From: Blasia pusilla
Taxonomy: Eukaryota; Marchantiophyta; Marchantiopsida; Blasiales
NCBI GenBank assembly: GCA_050084515.1
Contig: CM114271.1
Location: 2,046,001-2,110,000 of the forward strand
Direction: 5' to 3'
Length of the DNA stretch: 64,000 bases
Part shown: positions 1-11,528 of the stretch, piece after piece
Layout of the letters: each line of letters begins with the position of its first letter
How positions within the stretch are numbered: the stretch's first letter is position 1
The notes under the pieces: model-generated
The model's input: only the letters and a program-made list of their open reading frames with translations
Database searches by the model: none
Told to the model about the DNA's origin: nothing
Translations under genes and position numbers: made by a program

Positions 1-110
1 TGATCAATTTTGGAAAATTTCAGGTCGATTTCTGTGTAGGATTGGTCTATGCTTCATTTGGAGCAGTAGAAAGCCTGAAATTATCTTTTTTATGAGTGAA
101 ATCGTTTATC

Positions 111-1481
111 ATGGAGTATTCCTGAGCAACAATCACCGGAGAAAAGTTAGTCAAGCAGAATTACAATGTCTGGAAGTTTCGCATGAAACAATTTCTCATG
201 GGTCAAGAACTATGGGAGCTTGTCACAGGTAATGAGGCCAAGCCAGAAGATGACTCAACAGACTTGAATGTTCACGCTTGGAACAAACGCGCAAGGCAAG
301 TAATGCACTACATTTCAATAATGATCAGTTCGCCAATGATAGGTCACATCCAAGATGTTGATATTTTGAAGGAGACTTGGGATTTATCGGAAAAGCTGTT
401 CCAGACATCTAAAAAGGCCAGAAAACTTCAATTGAAACAAAAATTGAACGAAGTAAGGAAAGGATCGCAGAGCATCAATGATTATATTTTGAGTATCATA
501 CATATTGTTGATCAATTGAATAGCATTGGAGTGACAGTAGAAGATGATGATATGATCTTATTCACTCTTCAAGGCCTTCCAAAGGATTACAAGTTCTTTG
601 AGACCTCTATCTCTGTGAGAGAGAAGTATCCAACCTTTCAAGAGTTAGTTCCTCTGTTGATCAGTGAAGAGATGCGCCTAGCAGGCAGCGGTAGCTCGTC
701 TAGTCTGCAAGAGAGTGAGCTATTTGCAGGTTATGGATCAAACAGAGGCAGGGGACGTGGCAGATTCTTACGTGGTCGTGGTGGATATCAAACATATGGA
801 GGAAGAGGCACTCAATATAACATCACTCAATCAACTATGAACCAATACCAGACACAATCACATGGTGGTGATGGTGGAAACCGTTGGGGTCGAGGTCAAC
901 AGCATAGGGTCGCTGGATCTTGCAATTACTGTGGGATAAAGGGTCACTATGCAAAGTTTTGCTTCAAGAAAAAGATAGATATGAGAACAAGAGCCTTACA
1001 GCAACAAAACTATGTGGAGCAACAACACCAAGAGCAGTACCAAGAACAACAACATTCACAAACGGAGCATCTCTTGGTCATGACTCATCATATGGGAGCA
1101 ATGGTCAAGAAAGACTCGACAGCTGATTGGTACATTGACTCCAGCGCATCAAATCACATGACCTCACAAGAAAAATGGTTCAATAGTTTGGAGCCGGTGA
1201 AAGATCCTGCAATTGTGCTCACAGAAGATGACACTCAACATCATATCACACATACCGGTAAAGTTCCAATAACATCAGATGGTCTTTGTGCTCTTGGAAA
1301 TGTTCTCTATGTTCCTACTATTGCAAGAAATCTGATCTCTGTAGGACAGATAGTAGAACAAGGTTATCAAGTGAAGTTTAACGCAGATGGTTGTTTCATT
1401 GAAACAATGGATGATCAGACTACGATAGCCAAAGGAACTAGATCTGGTAGAATGTTCAAATTAGATGTTTCTATGCCATAG
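111..1481 (+). pseudogene. copia A gag and protease (broken)
   Basis: Capsid and aspartic protease part of the copia polyprotein. The likely start is the ATG at 111, but codon 5 is a stop (123-125); the next in-frame ATG is at 183. The gag region (about residues 1-170) has the usual copia-type gag look, followed by a Gly/Arg-rich stretch and a CCHC zinc knuckle (CNYCGIKGHYAKFC, 921-962) for RNA binding. The protease active site lies near 1128-1160 and reads WYIDSSAS; the canonical D-S-G has become D-S-S (1137-1145), so the protease is probably dead. Ends at a stop at 1479-1481, after which the same frame continues into integrase. Confidence 0.85.
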
Positions 1482-1493
1482 ATTTAAACATCA

Positions 1494-2584
1494 ATGTATG
1501 GTCAAATCGACCAACAAGTCACAAATCTAAATGTGTGGCATAAAAGAATTGGACATATGAATCTTCAAAGATTACAGAGTCTTTCATCATCTAATATAGT
1601 AATAGGACTCCCTAAATTAGCGAGTCCTACTACGTTAGAGGTATGTCCTACTTGCCAATTTGGAAAACAAGTTAGATTTCCTTTTCCAAAGTAAGCTAGA
1701 AGAATATCCAAGATATTGGAGTTGATCCACAGTGATGTGTGGACAACATCACAACATAGCCTTAACGGTTGCCAATACTTTATTTCATTTATTGATGACT
1801 TCTCTAGATATATATGGGTATACTTTTTGAAAGCCAAGTCAGAGGTATTCTTAGTGATCCAAACATTCAGAGTTCTAGTAGAGAAGCAGACTAGACAACA
1901 CATTCTGAAATTGGGTTGTGATGGAGGAGGAGAGTATCATTCAACAGAGTTTGATGATTATTTACGTTAGAATAGCATCCAACGTCAAGTAACTTACCAT
2001 TACACTCCACAAAAAATGGAGTGGCTGAGAGGAAAAATCAACATATTGCTAAAGCGGCACGGACTATGCTGAATGAGAAGAACATGCCTTAGGTGTATTG
2101 GGCAGAGGCTGTAGCATGTGCAGTCTTCTTAATCAACCAAACTCCAATAGCAAGAGTTCATGATAAAACTCCATTCGAAGTCTTCACAGGAAGTAAACCT
2201 GATTTTTCCTTCTTGAAAGTATTTGGCTGTATTTGTTATGTTCATGTTTTTTCTGATAGACGTAAAAAAGTAGACCCCAAGTTTGAAAGATGTATCTTCA
2301 TTGGCTATGCTGATGGAACTAAGGGCTATAAGGGCTACATTCCATCCTCTAGGCAGCTTATTATCAATCGGGATGTTGTCTTTGATGAGCTAAAGTCATG
2401 GTATGCTCCATCTGAGCCTATTCCACTTCTAAACTTGTCTGTTGAGGGGGAGAATATGACTATAAACCAACAGACATTTTCTTCAACTTCTCCAAGTACT
2501 AGTGCAGGATTAGGAGAGGTCCTAGATTCATTCGTTCAATCTGCGAGTCCATGGACGAGAAGAGTACATATTCAGTCTATTAAC
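1494..2584 (+). pseudogene. copia A integrase (broken, cut by B)
   Basis: GAG-pre-integrase zinc region (WHKRIGH ... CPTCQFGKQ, 1530-1675) followed by the integrase core, which would insert the cDNA copy into the genome. The first catalytic Asp is seen in HSDVW (about 1725) and the second region in CDGGGEYH (about 1918). Stops at 1692-1694 and 1968-1970 and a small deletion in the PQQNG region near 2010 shift the frame; the glutamate region is therefore garbled. The C-terminal part (YWAEAVACAVFLINQTP, then FGCICYVHVF near 2220) reads in another frame to the insertion point of element B. Confidence 0.85.
2580..2584. repeat. Target site duplication of element B (left)
   Basis: TTAAC immediately before the TG of the 5' LTR of B. 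The identical five bases follow the 3' LTR at 7119-7123. Five bp is the usual copia duplication length. Confidence 0.85.
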
Positions 2585-3077
2585 TGTTGGATTCTCAACA
2601 TCCACTCCTCTGAGCACCATTGATCTGATCGGCCCCCTTTTATGAGGAGAAGCGTGGATCGATGGTTCCGACTTAGACGTCGAAGGAGTCATAGTAATAT
2701 GACGTAGGTGGTTTACGGAGTAGCGTTACTAGGTTTATCTAACCCTATATTGCATCAGGGTGCGGGGCACCCTAATGCGTCGCGGGGGTCTGGAGGCGCA
2801 GCCCCTGGTATGCCAAGACGACGCGGGGATCCAGGGGCGCAGCCCACCGAAATTTTTTTCTATTAATAGAAACAAAGAAAAATGGGTAAAACCCCTAGTT
2901 TTCCCGAGTAGTCAAATAGCCGGGAGCCACAGCGGTAGCGGATTCTCGTATGTCGAGTGATCTCCTAGTTCAGGTTCCATCGAAGCTCTTCTGTGAGCGC
3001 ACGGACGGACTAGGCCACTTTGTATCTCTAAGTTTTGTAAAGATTTCAGTGATTTCGTCACTTTCTGTTTTCTCACA
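2585..3077 (+). repeat. 5' LTR of copia B
   Basis: Begins TGTTGGATTCTCAAC and ends ...TTTTCTCACA just before the primer-binding site. It matches 6668-7118 along its length but is 493 bp against 451: near 2776-2850 it has about 40 extra bases containing a second copy of a GGGGCGCAGCCC-type segment, so either it gained a short duplication or the 3' LTR lost one. LTR divergence shows that the insertion is not recent. Confidence 0.92.
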
Positions 3078-3090
3078 TGGTATCAGAGTA
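3078..3090 (+). promoter_or_regulatory. Primer-binding site of copia B
   Basis: TGGTATCAGAGTAG directly abuts the 5' LTR and matches the 3' end complement of initiator tRNA-Met used by most plant copia elements. It would prime minus-strand cDNA synthesis. Confidence 0.85.
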
Positions 3091-3149
3091 GTAGGTTTTC
3101 GAGTATTTTGTATCTGGCGATCTAGTGTGTTTGCACAAAATCTTGAGAG

Positions 3150-4945
3150 ATGGCTACTTCTTCGTCAGTTTGTGCTCGCCCTCCTCCGATGGGTGAAGGG
3201 AAGTTAGATGGGTCTAACTATACGTTGTGGAAGTTCAAAATGAGAACTATTCTCGAATCATTTGAGATCTGGGAAACGGCCACAAGGTCGATTCAAATCC
3301 ACAAGCTAGTTTGAGTTCTGCATGTTCATCTTCATCTGGGGATATCGATCCTGTTGTATTGTTGGCATGGAGACGCAGAAACGCTGATGCTCTATATGCG
3401 ATTGTCACAAATGTAACTGATTATGTCATGACTCTCATTCAACATACAACCACTGCTGCTAAGGCGTGGAACATTTTGAAGAATCAGTATGAAACGAGGA
3501 ATGAGACTCGGATTCAGAATCTAGAGAATGAGCTTACGTCCGAGAAATTTTCAGAAGGAGAAAGCGTGGAGCAATTTTTGACAAGGATCAAGAATCTTCA
3601 AGATCAGATGGCGTCCGTAGGAATTTCAAAATCTAGCGAAGATTTGGCACGTCGGTGCATAAGGATTTTGCCTCCAAGGTATGACAGTTTGGTCACTGCA
3701 CTGAATACTCAAGTAAGACCCATGCCTCTTACTTTTGAACAATTTAGTGCAATGTTGGTAGAAGAGGAAATGCGCTTCAAAGCAAGAGAGGGAAGTGATG
3801 CAGCATTTACTGCCAACGTACAGAGAGGTAGAAATCATGATTATAATTCAAATATCAAGAAGAAATTTCCAAGAAAAACCTTCAAATGCTTTTATTGTGG
3901 TAAGCTAGGTCATCTTATCAAAGATTGTAGAAAGAGGAGTCAGGATGAGAAGAACGGTTGTTTAAGACCTAAGAAGGAGTCTGGAAATTCTGTAGAACTG
4001 GGAGAACATGAAGTAGATGCTTGGGTAGCAATGGAAGAGTTTTGCACACAGGCAGAACATTCCACTAAGACAAAGAGTGAAGATGCATGGGTGCTCGATA
4101 GTGGAGCATCTAGGCATATGACCAATCATAAGGATTGGTATAGCTCCTTACAGCCTCTACAGGAGCCCATCGTTGTTACTGTTGGGAATAATGCAAAGTG
4201 CCCCGTAGAAGGGAAAGGCACAATTTCTTTAGTCTCACAAAAAGAAGATGAAAAGAAGTTAACTGATGTACTGTACGTACCAGAGTTGAAGCAAAATTTG
4301 ATTTCAGTGGCAGTATTATGTGATCGTGACCTAGAAGTTCGTTTCAAGAAAACTGGAACAGTCATTGAGGATGCCAATGGGAAAGTAGTGGGTGAAGGTA
4401 TACGACGTGGAAATATCTACGAGTTGTATGCTTTCACGACAAGTGTAGGTACAGATCTTAGTAGCAGTAAGTTGTGGCATGAAAGATTTGGTCACCTAAG
4501 CTTTCCTTTACTAAGTCAGATGCAGAAATGTGGCATGGTTGCTGATTTACCAACAATTTCTAGAGTGTCGGATACTTGTGAAGCTTGTATGATGGGCAAG
4601 CAACACCGACAACCATTTCCACATGAGTCCAGCAATAGGGCAAAGGCTCCTCTAGAGTTGATACATGCTGGCCTCTATGGTAAAATGAGAACAGTGGCAT
4701 TAGGTGGTTCTTCCTACTTCTTTTTAGTTGTCGACGATTATAGTAGGAAGATGTGGGTGTATTTCCTTCGTGATAAGGCAAGTGCTTTTGGAAAATTTAA
4801 AGTATGGCACAAGCTGGTTGAGAATGAGACAGGAAAGAAGGTACAAAAGCTTCCCACCGATCGAGGAGGAGAATTCTTATCAACAAAATTCAACAAATAT
4901 TTGGGAGAGCATGGAATCAAGTTTACGATTAACCACGGCACATAA
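3150..4945 (+). pseudogene. copia B gag-protease-integrase (broken)
   Basis: Reading starts at ATG 3150 (MATSSSVCARPPPMGEGK), which has the typical copia gag opening ending in NYTLWKFKM. A frameshift near 3290 moves the frame to the long reading that ends at 4945. Gag carries a CCHC knuckle (CFYCGKLGHLIKDC, about 3889-3930). The protease motif WVLDSGASRHMT (about 4088-4123) is intact, unlike element A. The pre-integrase zinc region LWHERFGH follows near 4475. In the integrase core the first Asp region reads HAGLYG where HSDLCG-like is expected, so the first catalytic Asp is replaced by Gly; the second is kept (TDRGGEF, about 4858). Confidence 0.88.
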
Positions 4946-5656
4946 ACCACAACAAAATGGAGTTGTTGAGCGTCGAAACCGCATAAAGTGGTGGAGATGG
5001 CAAGATGTATGATGAAAGCAAAGGTTTTGAAGGATTTTGGTGAAGTCGCACATCTTGCCGTATACATTCTAAATAGAAGTGCTACCAAGTCAGTGCAAGG
5101 CATGACTCCTCATCAATCATACTCAGGTAAGGTACCATCAGTCCAACATTTCAGGACTTTTGGTAGTGAGTGTTTTGTACATATTCCTGAAGCATCCAGG
5201 ACCAAGATGGAGTCCAAGAGCAGGAAGTGCATCTTTATGGGATACAGTGATGAGTCTAAAGCTTATCGCCTTTGGTGTCCTGAGGAAAAGAAGATGCTTG
5301 TGAGTCGTGATGTGGTGTTCCAGAAACAACCTCGTCAAGTGGCGGATATCAGTGGTCCGTCCACATTATCATCAAACGAAGAGATAACCCACCAGAGCAC
5401 ACCACAAATGTTTACATCCAGATCATCAAGAAGAAGAATTTGGTGATGATTACAAAGAGCAACCGCTCTTCCACTACGGTCGTCATACCCTAAGTGGATA
5501 AAGCAGCTCTTGGATGGTAAGGATCCACCAGCAACTGATGAAGTTGTTACACATCCAAGGAGATCCAAGAGACTAGAGGAGCAGAATAGAGCTTCCGTAC
5601 ATCTTGTCAACATGGCCCTGATGACAGAGGTCTTGAAGGTGGAAGAGCCATCATGC
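4946..5656 (+). pseudogene. copia B integrase C-terminal part
   Basis: After a frame change near 4940 the integrase continues with PQQNGVVERRNR (4950-4985, which holds the third acidic residue), then a second shift leads to MVEMARCMMKAKVL and the conserved FGSECFVHIP and KCIFMGYSDESKAYRLW blocks (5155-5275). This is the integrase C-terminal domain and linker typical of copia polyproteins. A stop near 5445 and another at 5682 separate it from reverse transcriptase. Confidence 0.8.
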
Positions 5657-6445
5657 TTGGATGAGGCCCTGGCTCATCCTCAATGAAGAGAGGCCATGTA
5701 GATAGAGATGGACGCTATTCAGAGAAATGAAACTTGGACTTTGGTTGAAAAGCCAAAGGACAAGAAGATAATACGCACCAAGTGGATATACAAGACCAAG
5801 TACAAGTCGGACGGTACATTGGATAAATTCAAAGCGAGGTTGGTCGCACAAGGATGCTCACAAATCGAAGGTTTTGACTACTATGAGACTTTTGCTCCCA
5901 CTGCAAGGATGACAACCATTCGAATTGTTCTAGTGGTTGCAGGAACAAGACGTTGGCCTGTATACCAATACGATGTGAAGTCTGCTTTTCTGAATGGGAG
6001 TCTCAAGGAGGAGGTATATGTTTCTCAACCACCAGGTTTTGAGACACCCGGATCAGAAGAGAAATTTTGTTTACTTCATCGAGCATTGTATGGGTTGAAG
6101 CAATCCCCAAGGGTATGGTATCAACGAATAGATACATTCTTTCGAGAGAAGGGTCTCATCAAGAGTCCTTCAGAAGCAAATCTGTATGTGTTTTGCGAAG
6201 ATGGGATGTATATGTTGATAGTCTTGTATGTGGATGATCTGATCATCACAGGAGACCACACTAAGAAAATAGAGGAAATGAAGGGAGTGTTGAAATCCGA
6301 GTTTGAAATGTCAGATTTAGGTCTTTTGCACTACTTTATAGCATTGGAAATTTGGCAACAGTCAGATTCTATTTTTCTCTCTCAGCAGAAGTATGCTAGA
6401 GAAATCTTGAAGGCATTCGGGATGACCGAGTGTAATAGCACATAA
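5657..6445 (+). pseudogene. copia B reverse transcriptase
   Basis: RNA-dependent DNA polymerase domain. The reading 5708-6445 starts in the standard copia RT opening (NETWTLVEKPKDKK), with KARLVAQGCSQ, DVKSAFLNGSLKEEVYVSQP, YGLKQSPRVWY and the catalytic YVDD at 6227-6238. The domain is largely intact up to its end, where a deletion joins it near 6443 to the last part of RNase H. An in-frame TAG at 5699 lies just upstream. Confidence 0.88.
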
Positions 6446-6638
6446 TCCTGTGTTTCATGCTCGTACAAAGCACATAGAGATCCAGTACCACTTTGTTCGT
6501 GAATTGATAGAGAGAGAGGTTTTGAAGTTAGTCTATTGTCCAACAGAGGATAACCGTGCAGACATTTTCACGAAAGCCTTGAGCGGAGATCAGCTTCATC
6601 GACATCTGAAGGGTCTTGGCATAGGTCCAAGACAGTAG
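6446..6638 (+). pseudogene. copia B RNase H remnant
   Basis: Only the last ~60 residues of the copia RNase H remain (FHARTKHIEIQYHFVRE, then DIFTKAL). Comparison with element A (8372-8833) shows that the RT thumb and the first two thirds of RNase H, including the catalytic acidic residues, are missing. The retained block begins at TGTTTCATGCTCGTACAAAG, which element A also has. Confidence 0.85.
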
Positions 6639-6654
6639 TCCACATGAGAGTGGA

Positions 6655-6667
6655 TATTGAGGGGGGG
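6655..6667 (+). promoter_or_regulatory. Polypurine tract of copia B
   Basis: ATATTGAGGGGGGG directly before the TGTTGG of the 3' LTR; the usual primer for plus-strand cDNA synthesis. Confidence 0.8.
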
Positions 6668-7118
6668 TGTTGGATTCTCAACATCCACTCCTCTGAGCAC
6701 CATTGATATGATCGGCCCCCTTTTATGAGGAGAAGCCTGGATTGATGGTTCCGACTTAGACGTCGAAGGAGTCATAGTAATATGACGTAGGTGGTTTACG
6801 GAGTAGCGTTACTAGGTTTATCTAACCCTATATTGCATCAGGGTGCGGGGCACCCTGATGCGTCGCGGAGGTCCGGGGGCGCAGCCCACCGTAAATTTTT
6901 TCTATTAATAGAAACAAATAAAAATGGGTAAAAACCCTAGTTTTCCCGAGTAGTCAAATAGTCGGAGCCGTAGCGGTAGCGGATTCTCGTATGTTGAGTG
7001 ATCTCCCATTTCAGGTTCCATCGAAGCTCTTCTGTGAGCGCATGGACGGACTAGGCCACTTTGTATCTCTAAGTTTTGTAAAGATTTCAGTGATTTCGTC
7101 ACTTTCTGTTTTCTCATA
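6668..7118 (+). repeat. 3' LTR of copia B
   Basis: Starts TGTTGGATTCTCAAC, near-identical to the 5' LTR at 2585. Its terminal CA has mutated to TA (7117-7118), judged from the 5' LTR, which ends CA immediately before the primer-binding site. TTAAC follows at 7119-7123. Confidence 0.9.
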
Positions 7119-8368
7119 TTAACACTAGTTAGAGCTCGAGTCAGGTGTTAGAGGCATCTACCTCTGAAAAATAACTTCGTAGATCAAGTAGACTTACACA
7201 TCCAGTTCATAGATTCATAAATGAAGGTTTCCTTCCGACACATAAAGCATATATGATGACTATCCTTCAAGAGTAGGAGCCGAGTTGTTTTGAAGAAGCT
7301 GCGAGTAAAGCCGAATGGATTGAAGCTACGGAGGAAGAGCTTGCTGCATTAAGATATCAACAAACATGGGAGCTGGTTGATATACCTTCCGGTAAGGAAG
7401 CTATTGGTTGCAAATGGGTTTACAAAATCAAGGGCAATCAAGATGGTACAATTAACAGATACAAAGCGAGATTGGTGGCAAAGGGTTATGCACAACAATA
7501 TGGTATCGATTATGAGGAAACATTTAGCCCTGTTATAAAGATGGCGACTACAAGAACAGTGGTTGCAGTTGTAGTAAGTAAGAAGTGGAGATTACATCAC
7601 ATGGACATCAAGAATGCCTTCTTGAATGGAGATCTATATGAGGAGGTATATATGACTCAACCACTTAAATACGAGCATCCCAAGTTTCCATTTCGCATAT
7701 GCAGGTTGAAGAAAGCTCTATACAGGCTCAAACAAGCTCCAAGAGCTTGGTATGGCAAGATTACATATGTCCTATAAGAGTTGGGTTTTTGGGTATATGA
7801 TTCTGACTCCTCGTTATATGTCTTGAGAGGAGAAGATCATACAGTTCTCATTGTGTTGTATGTTGATGATCTCTTGATTACTGGGAGTACTGAAGAAATG
7901 GTACAACAAGTCAAGCTTAAGTTACAAGTAGAATTTGATATGAAGGACTTGGGAGAACTCAAGTACTTCCTTGGTATTGAGTTTATCAAGGTTGGAGAGA
8001 GCATGTGGTTACTACAACGACAATATGCTCTTCATATGCTTTCAAAATATGGTATGAAGGCTTGTAAGCCAATCTTTACACCGTTGGACCAGAGCGTGAA
8101 GCTAAGAGTGGATGAAGGAGAGCTGCTTGCAGATTCTAATATGTACATTCGCATGGTTGGAAGTTTGATCAATCTAACTATAACCAGACCAGATTTGAGC
8201 TTTGTTGTTGGCCTAGTGAGCCAGTTTATGCAAGCACCTCGAAAACCTCACCTTGATGCTGTGAGGAGGATTATGCGGTATGTAAAATTCTCTATTCAAT
8301 TTGAGCTTCAATTAGAACCTTCTCCGAGTATTCAATTACAAGGATTCACAAATACTGATTGGGCATGA
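7119..8368 (+). pseudogene. copia A reverse transcriptase (right part of element A)
   Basis: Resumes element A after the nested insertion. A degenerate linker (7124-7300) leads into [49 protein letters not shown] (7455-7525), [32 protein letters not shown], a stop at 7775-7777, then the catalytic YVDD at 7859-7870 and DLGELKYFLGIEF. The frame is constant (same as 2093-2584), so only point stops interrupt it. TGA at 8366-8368 ends the reading just before RNase H. Confidence 0.88.
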
Positions 8369-8833
8369 AGCGTGTCTGATCAACACTCCACATCTGGTTA
8401 TACATTTACTTTGGGAAGCGCAGTTATAAGTTGGGCTTCAAAGAAGCAACCTACAGTTGCTTTACCTTCAACAAAGGCTGAGTACAGAGGAGCAACGAAT
8501 GCAACATGTGAGGCGGTGTGGCTTCATCGATTACTTGTTGAGATTGGTGTTAGTAACTTAGGACCTAGTGTAATATATGCAGACAATATTAGTAGCATCA
8601 AGCTTGCTAATAATCTTGTGTTTCATGCTCGTACAAAGCATGTTGAAGTGCACTATCATTTTATCACAGAGAAAGTGCTTGTAGGAGAAATTGATCTTGT
8701 GTACATAGATACAAATCAGCAAATTGCTGACATCTTTACAAAGGCATTTTCTAGAGATAAGTTTGAGATGTTCAGAAAGGATTTAGGCGTTAGAGATATC
8801 AATATGAGCTTGAGGGGGAGTATTGAAGATTGA
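8369..8833 (+). pseudogene. copia A RNase H
   Basis: C-terminal RNase H domain of the copia polyprotein, which degrades the RNA strand of the RNA-DNA hybrid. Blocks seen: STSGYTFTLGSAVISWASKKQ, STKAEYRGATNATCEAVWL, IYADNISSIKLANN, FHARTKHVEVHYHFI and IADIFTKAFSRDKFE. It is in frame with the RT upstream apart from the TGA at 8366. Ends at TGA 8831-8833 overlapping the polypurine tract region, as usual for copia. Confidence 0.88.
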
Positions 8834-9105
8834 GTTACAGTCAAGCTCATGAGACACCTGAACTGCTATATTTGGCACTCATACGATGTAGGGAAGCTTA
8901 ATCTTGCTTAGTCAATTAAGCACGATTATCTTAACTATGGTTAGTTAATCATAGTTAGGCTAACTCAAGACTATGGTTAAGGGTAGGGTTAAGGTTTCTT
9001 GTACATACCCTATATACTTGAGAAGAGGACCAGCCTCCACTCATTCTCTTATTGCAAATTTTGTTCTCCATGGTGGTGTGTGTGTGTGTGTGAAAGCCGT
9101 TTTCC
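8820..9105 (+). repeat. Probable 3' LTR of copia A (truncated)
   Basis: The purine run GAGGGGGAG (8811-8819) is followed by TATTGAAGATTGAG, which looks like an LTR start with TG mutated to TA. The segment has a TATA-like CCTATATACTTGAG near 9008 and a (TG)n run at 9075-9091. The 5' LTR is outside the window, so the extent is inferred, and the right end is replaced by chromovirus F sequence between about 9105 and 9135. Confidence 0.5.
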
Positions 9106-9134
9106 ACTAGTTATGCTTGTTTAGCAGTTTTCCA

Positions 9135-10060
9135 TACAAGTTTGTGATGATGCCCTTCGGTCTGTGTAATGCATCTCCAATGTTCACCACATAGATAAAC
9201 TCCATTTTTCATGAGGAGATGGATGAGTACGTGATCATCTATATTGATGATATACTCATCTATTTGAGGTTAGTAGAAGAGCATGTGTGACATTTGAGGG
9301 CTGTGTTGTTGAAACTAAGGGCGAACAAGTTGTATGCAAATATGGATAAGAGTGAGTTCGGATTGCGCAAGATCAAGTTCTTGGGTCACGTGGTTAGCAA
9401 AGATGGAGTAAGTCCAAATATGGACAAAGTGAAAGCCATCTCCGAGTGGAAACCGCCTTCCACGGTGAAGGGAATGAGGAGGTTTATCGGAGTGGTGCAG
9501 TTCTACCAAACCTATGTGAGGAATTTTTTGGGTATTTTGAGACCTCTCACAGATTGGACCGCAAACTTTGCTAACACAACTTGGACCCAAGAATTGAATT
9601 ACGCATTCAACCGAGTCAAAGAGATCCTATCGCAGGAGCCAGTGCTGAAGCTGCTAGAGTTCGACAAGCCGTTCGAGGTTCATACGGATGCTAGTGACTT
9701 TGCGATTGCAGGAATTTTGGTAGAGGAAGGAAGACCTGTAGCCTACAAGAGTAAGAAGCTCAGCAACAATGAGAGAAGGTGGCCCACTCATGAGAAAGAT
9801 TTGTTCACGGTGGTCCATTGCTTGAGGAAGTGGGACTATTTGGGACTTCACAGGACTCGAGTATTCACCGACAACGCATCGCTCAAGTATTTTGAGACCC
9901 AGGATCAAGTACCACCGAAATAACTACGATTCCATGATACCTTGGTGTTGATGAATGGGGAACTGATCCACAAGCCATGTAAGGATAATGTCATTCTGGA
10001 TGCGTTGAGTTGCAGGACATGCCACCAACAACATAGATCTTGAGAGCAATGTTCCCTAAG
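9135..10060 (+). pseudogene. chromovirus RT and RNase H
   Basis: RT palm starting MMPFGLCNASPMF, with the catalytic YIDD at 9240-9251, then two stops (in FTT* and HV*). The intact reading 9294-9923 covers the RT connection (FLGHVVSKDGVSPN, MRRFIGVVQFYQTYVRNF) and RNase H (VHTDASDFAIAGIL, then THEKDLFTVVHCLRKW, VFTDNASLKYF). After TAA at 9921 the tail continues with HDTLVLMNGELIHKP and decayed linker sequence. Confidence 0.85.
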
Positions 10061-10179
10061 GAAATAGATCTGGAAAGAAGGATTCGGGAGGGAAACATGA
10101 ACCATACTAAGGCAAGCGAGTATCTAAGGAAGTTGAAGCAGGGCAAGAAGGTGACCAACATAAGTTGAGGCATGGTTTA

Positions 10180-11528
10180 CTAAGGTTCAAGCAGAGCAGG
10201 ATTATGTGGGCGAAGGCAAACTGCGAACCAAGGTGTTCGTGGAATGTCATGATGGACCCTTGGTAGGACATAAAGGGGAGAAATCCACGCTGGCTGTTAT
10301 GGCTAAAAGGTTCTTCTGGCCCAACATGAAACAAGATGTTGCTCAATATGTGAAGACCTGTATGACTTGTCAGTCGAACAGGGTTTCTTATGCAAAGAAA
10401 AAAGGCTTGCTACATCCCTTGCCGATTCCGGACGGGCCCTTGCACAGTGTGAGTATGGACTTCATAATGAGTCTTATAGAGTCTGAGGGATACAACTCTA
10501 TACTTGTGATAGTTGATCGGTTCAGTAAGTTGGGAAGATTCGTGCCAACAGTGGATTCAGCGACGGCGTATACAACTTCTCGACTCTTCCTGGATAGTTG
10601 GTGGCGCGCGCACAAATTGCCAAGGAGTATTGTTTCAGATCGGGATCCAAAGTTTACCAGTGACTTTGGAAACACTTGTTCAGGAGGTTCAAGACCAAGC
10701 TGAGTTTCAGCACGGCCTTCCATCCGTAGACGGATGGGCAAACAGAAAAGGTAAACTCACTCGTGAACCAGTACTTAAGGAATTACGTGAGTGTGGACCA
10801 ACGAGATTTGGCGAAGTGGCTGAGTATGGCGGAGTTCTGCTACAACTCCACCAAGCATTCTATAATTGGAGAATCTCTGTTTCTCTTGGCTTATGGATGT
10901 GAGCCAGAATGGCCTCTTGACCTAGCCCTTTTCAAAGGGTACTACATTGACACCGACCCCACAAGCGATGGCAGAAGGTTTGTTAGCGGAAAGGCGAGAT
11001 CGAGAGGAGCAAGCAAGGAGAAACCTTGAAAAGGCTCAACTGAGGTATGTGAAGCATGCTAAGGAAAGCACGTGCCAAGTAAGATTCCAAGTTGGGGAAC
11101 AACTGTGGTTGAGTGTGAAGAATCTCACTCTTCTGAAGGAGTTATCCACGAAGCTATCTGCCAAGTATGTTGGACCGTATGTGATTAAGGAAAACCCGTT
11201 TGAGGATGTGTATACATTGGAGCTGCCAGAAGAGTACATGATACATCCCACTTTCCATGTGTCATTGTTGAAGAAGTATCTTCAGGATAATGAGCGTCCC
11301 GAGCGAAGACATGCATTAAAACCACAATCGATAATCGTAAGCGAAGAACGAGAGTTTGAGGTGGAGACCATCTTGCGTTCGAGGCGTAGGGCCAACAAGT
11401 ACAAGTACTTGGTCAAGTGGAAAGGCTACCATGTGAAAGAGGCAACTTGGATTGCGGAGGCAGACTTGGAACATGCGCATGAGGTGTTGCAAGACTTCAA
11501 ACAGCTGCAAGGGACGTACTTGCATTAG
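10180..11528 (+). pseudogene. chromovirus integrase with chromodomain
   Basis: Zinc-binding HHCC region (HDGPLVGHKG ... CMTCQSNR, 10240-10382), core with MDFIMSL (first Asp, about 10455) and VSDRDPKF (second Asp, about 10635), then frameshifts near 10670 and 10730 that disrupt the glutamate block (HP-TDGQTEKVNS can still be recognised across frames). The last open frame 10947-11528 ends in a chromodomain at about 11349-11506 (FEVETILRSRRR, YLVKWKGYHVKEATW). Chromodomains at the integrase C-terminus target insertion to modified chromatin in this group. Confidence 0.87.

Larger units (their letters stand above)
1..2584 (+). mobile_element. Ty1/copia element A, left part (interrupted by element B)
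   Basis: Internal region of a copia retrotransposon entering from before the window; its 5' LTR and primer site are not visible. Order is gag, protease, integrase, as in Ty1/copia. It stops at 2584, where element B is inserted, and resumes at 7119 with reverse transcriptase and RNase H. The two parts are in the correct order and orientation and are separated only by B plus the target duplication TTAAC. Several in-frame stops and at least one frameshift make it non-functional. Confidence 0.9.
2585..7118 (+). mobile_element. Ty1/copia element B, nested in element A
   Basis: Complete but degenerate copia retrotransposon with two LTRs (2585-3077, 6668-7118), a primer-binding site, gag-pol remnants and a polypurine tract, inserted into the integrase/RT interval of element A with a TTAAC duplication. 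Its polyprotein has a frameshift in gag, a lost integrase Asp, a frameshift after the integrase core, and a deletion removing the end of RT and most of RNase H. It is younger than element A because it interrupts it. Confidence 0.93.
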
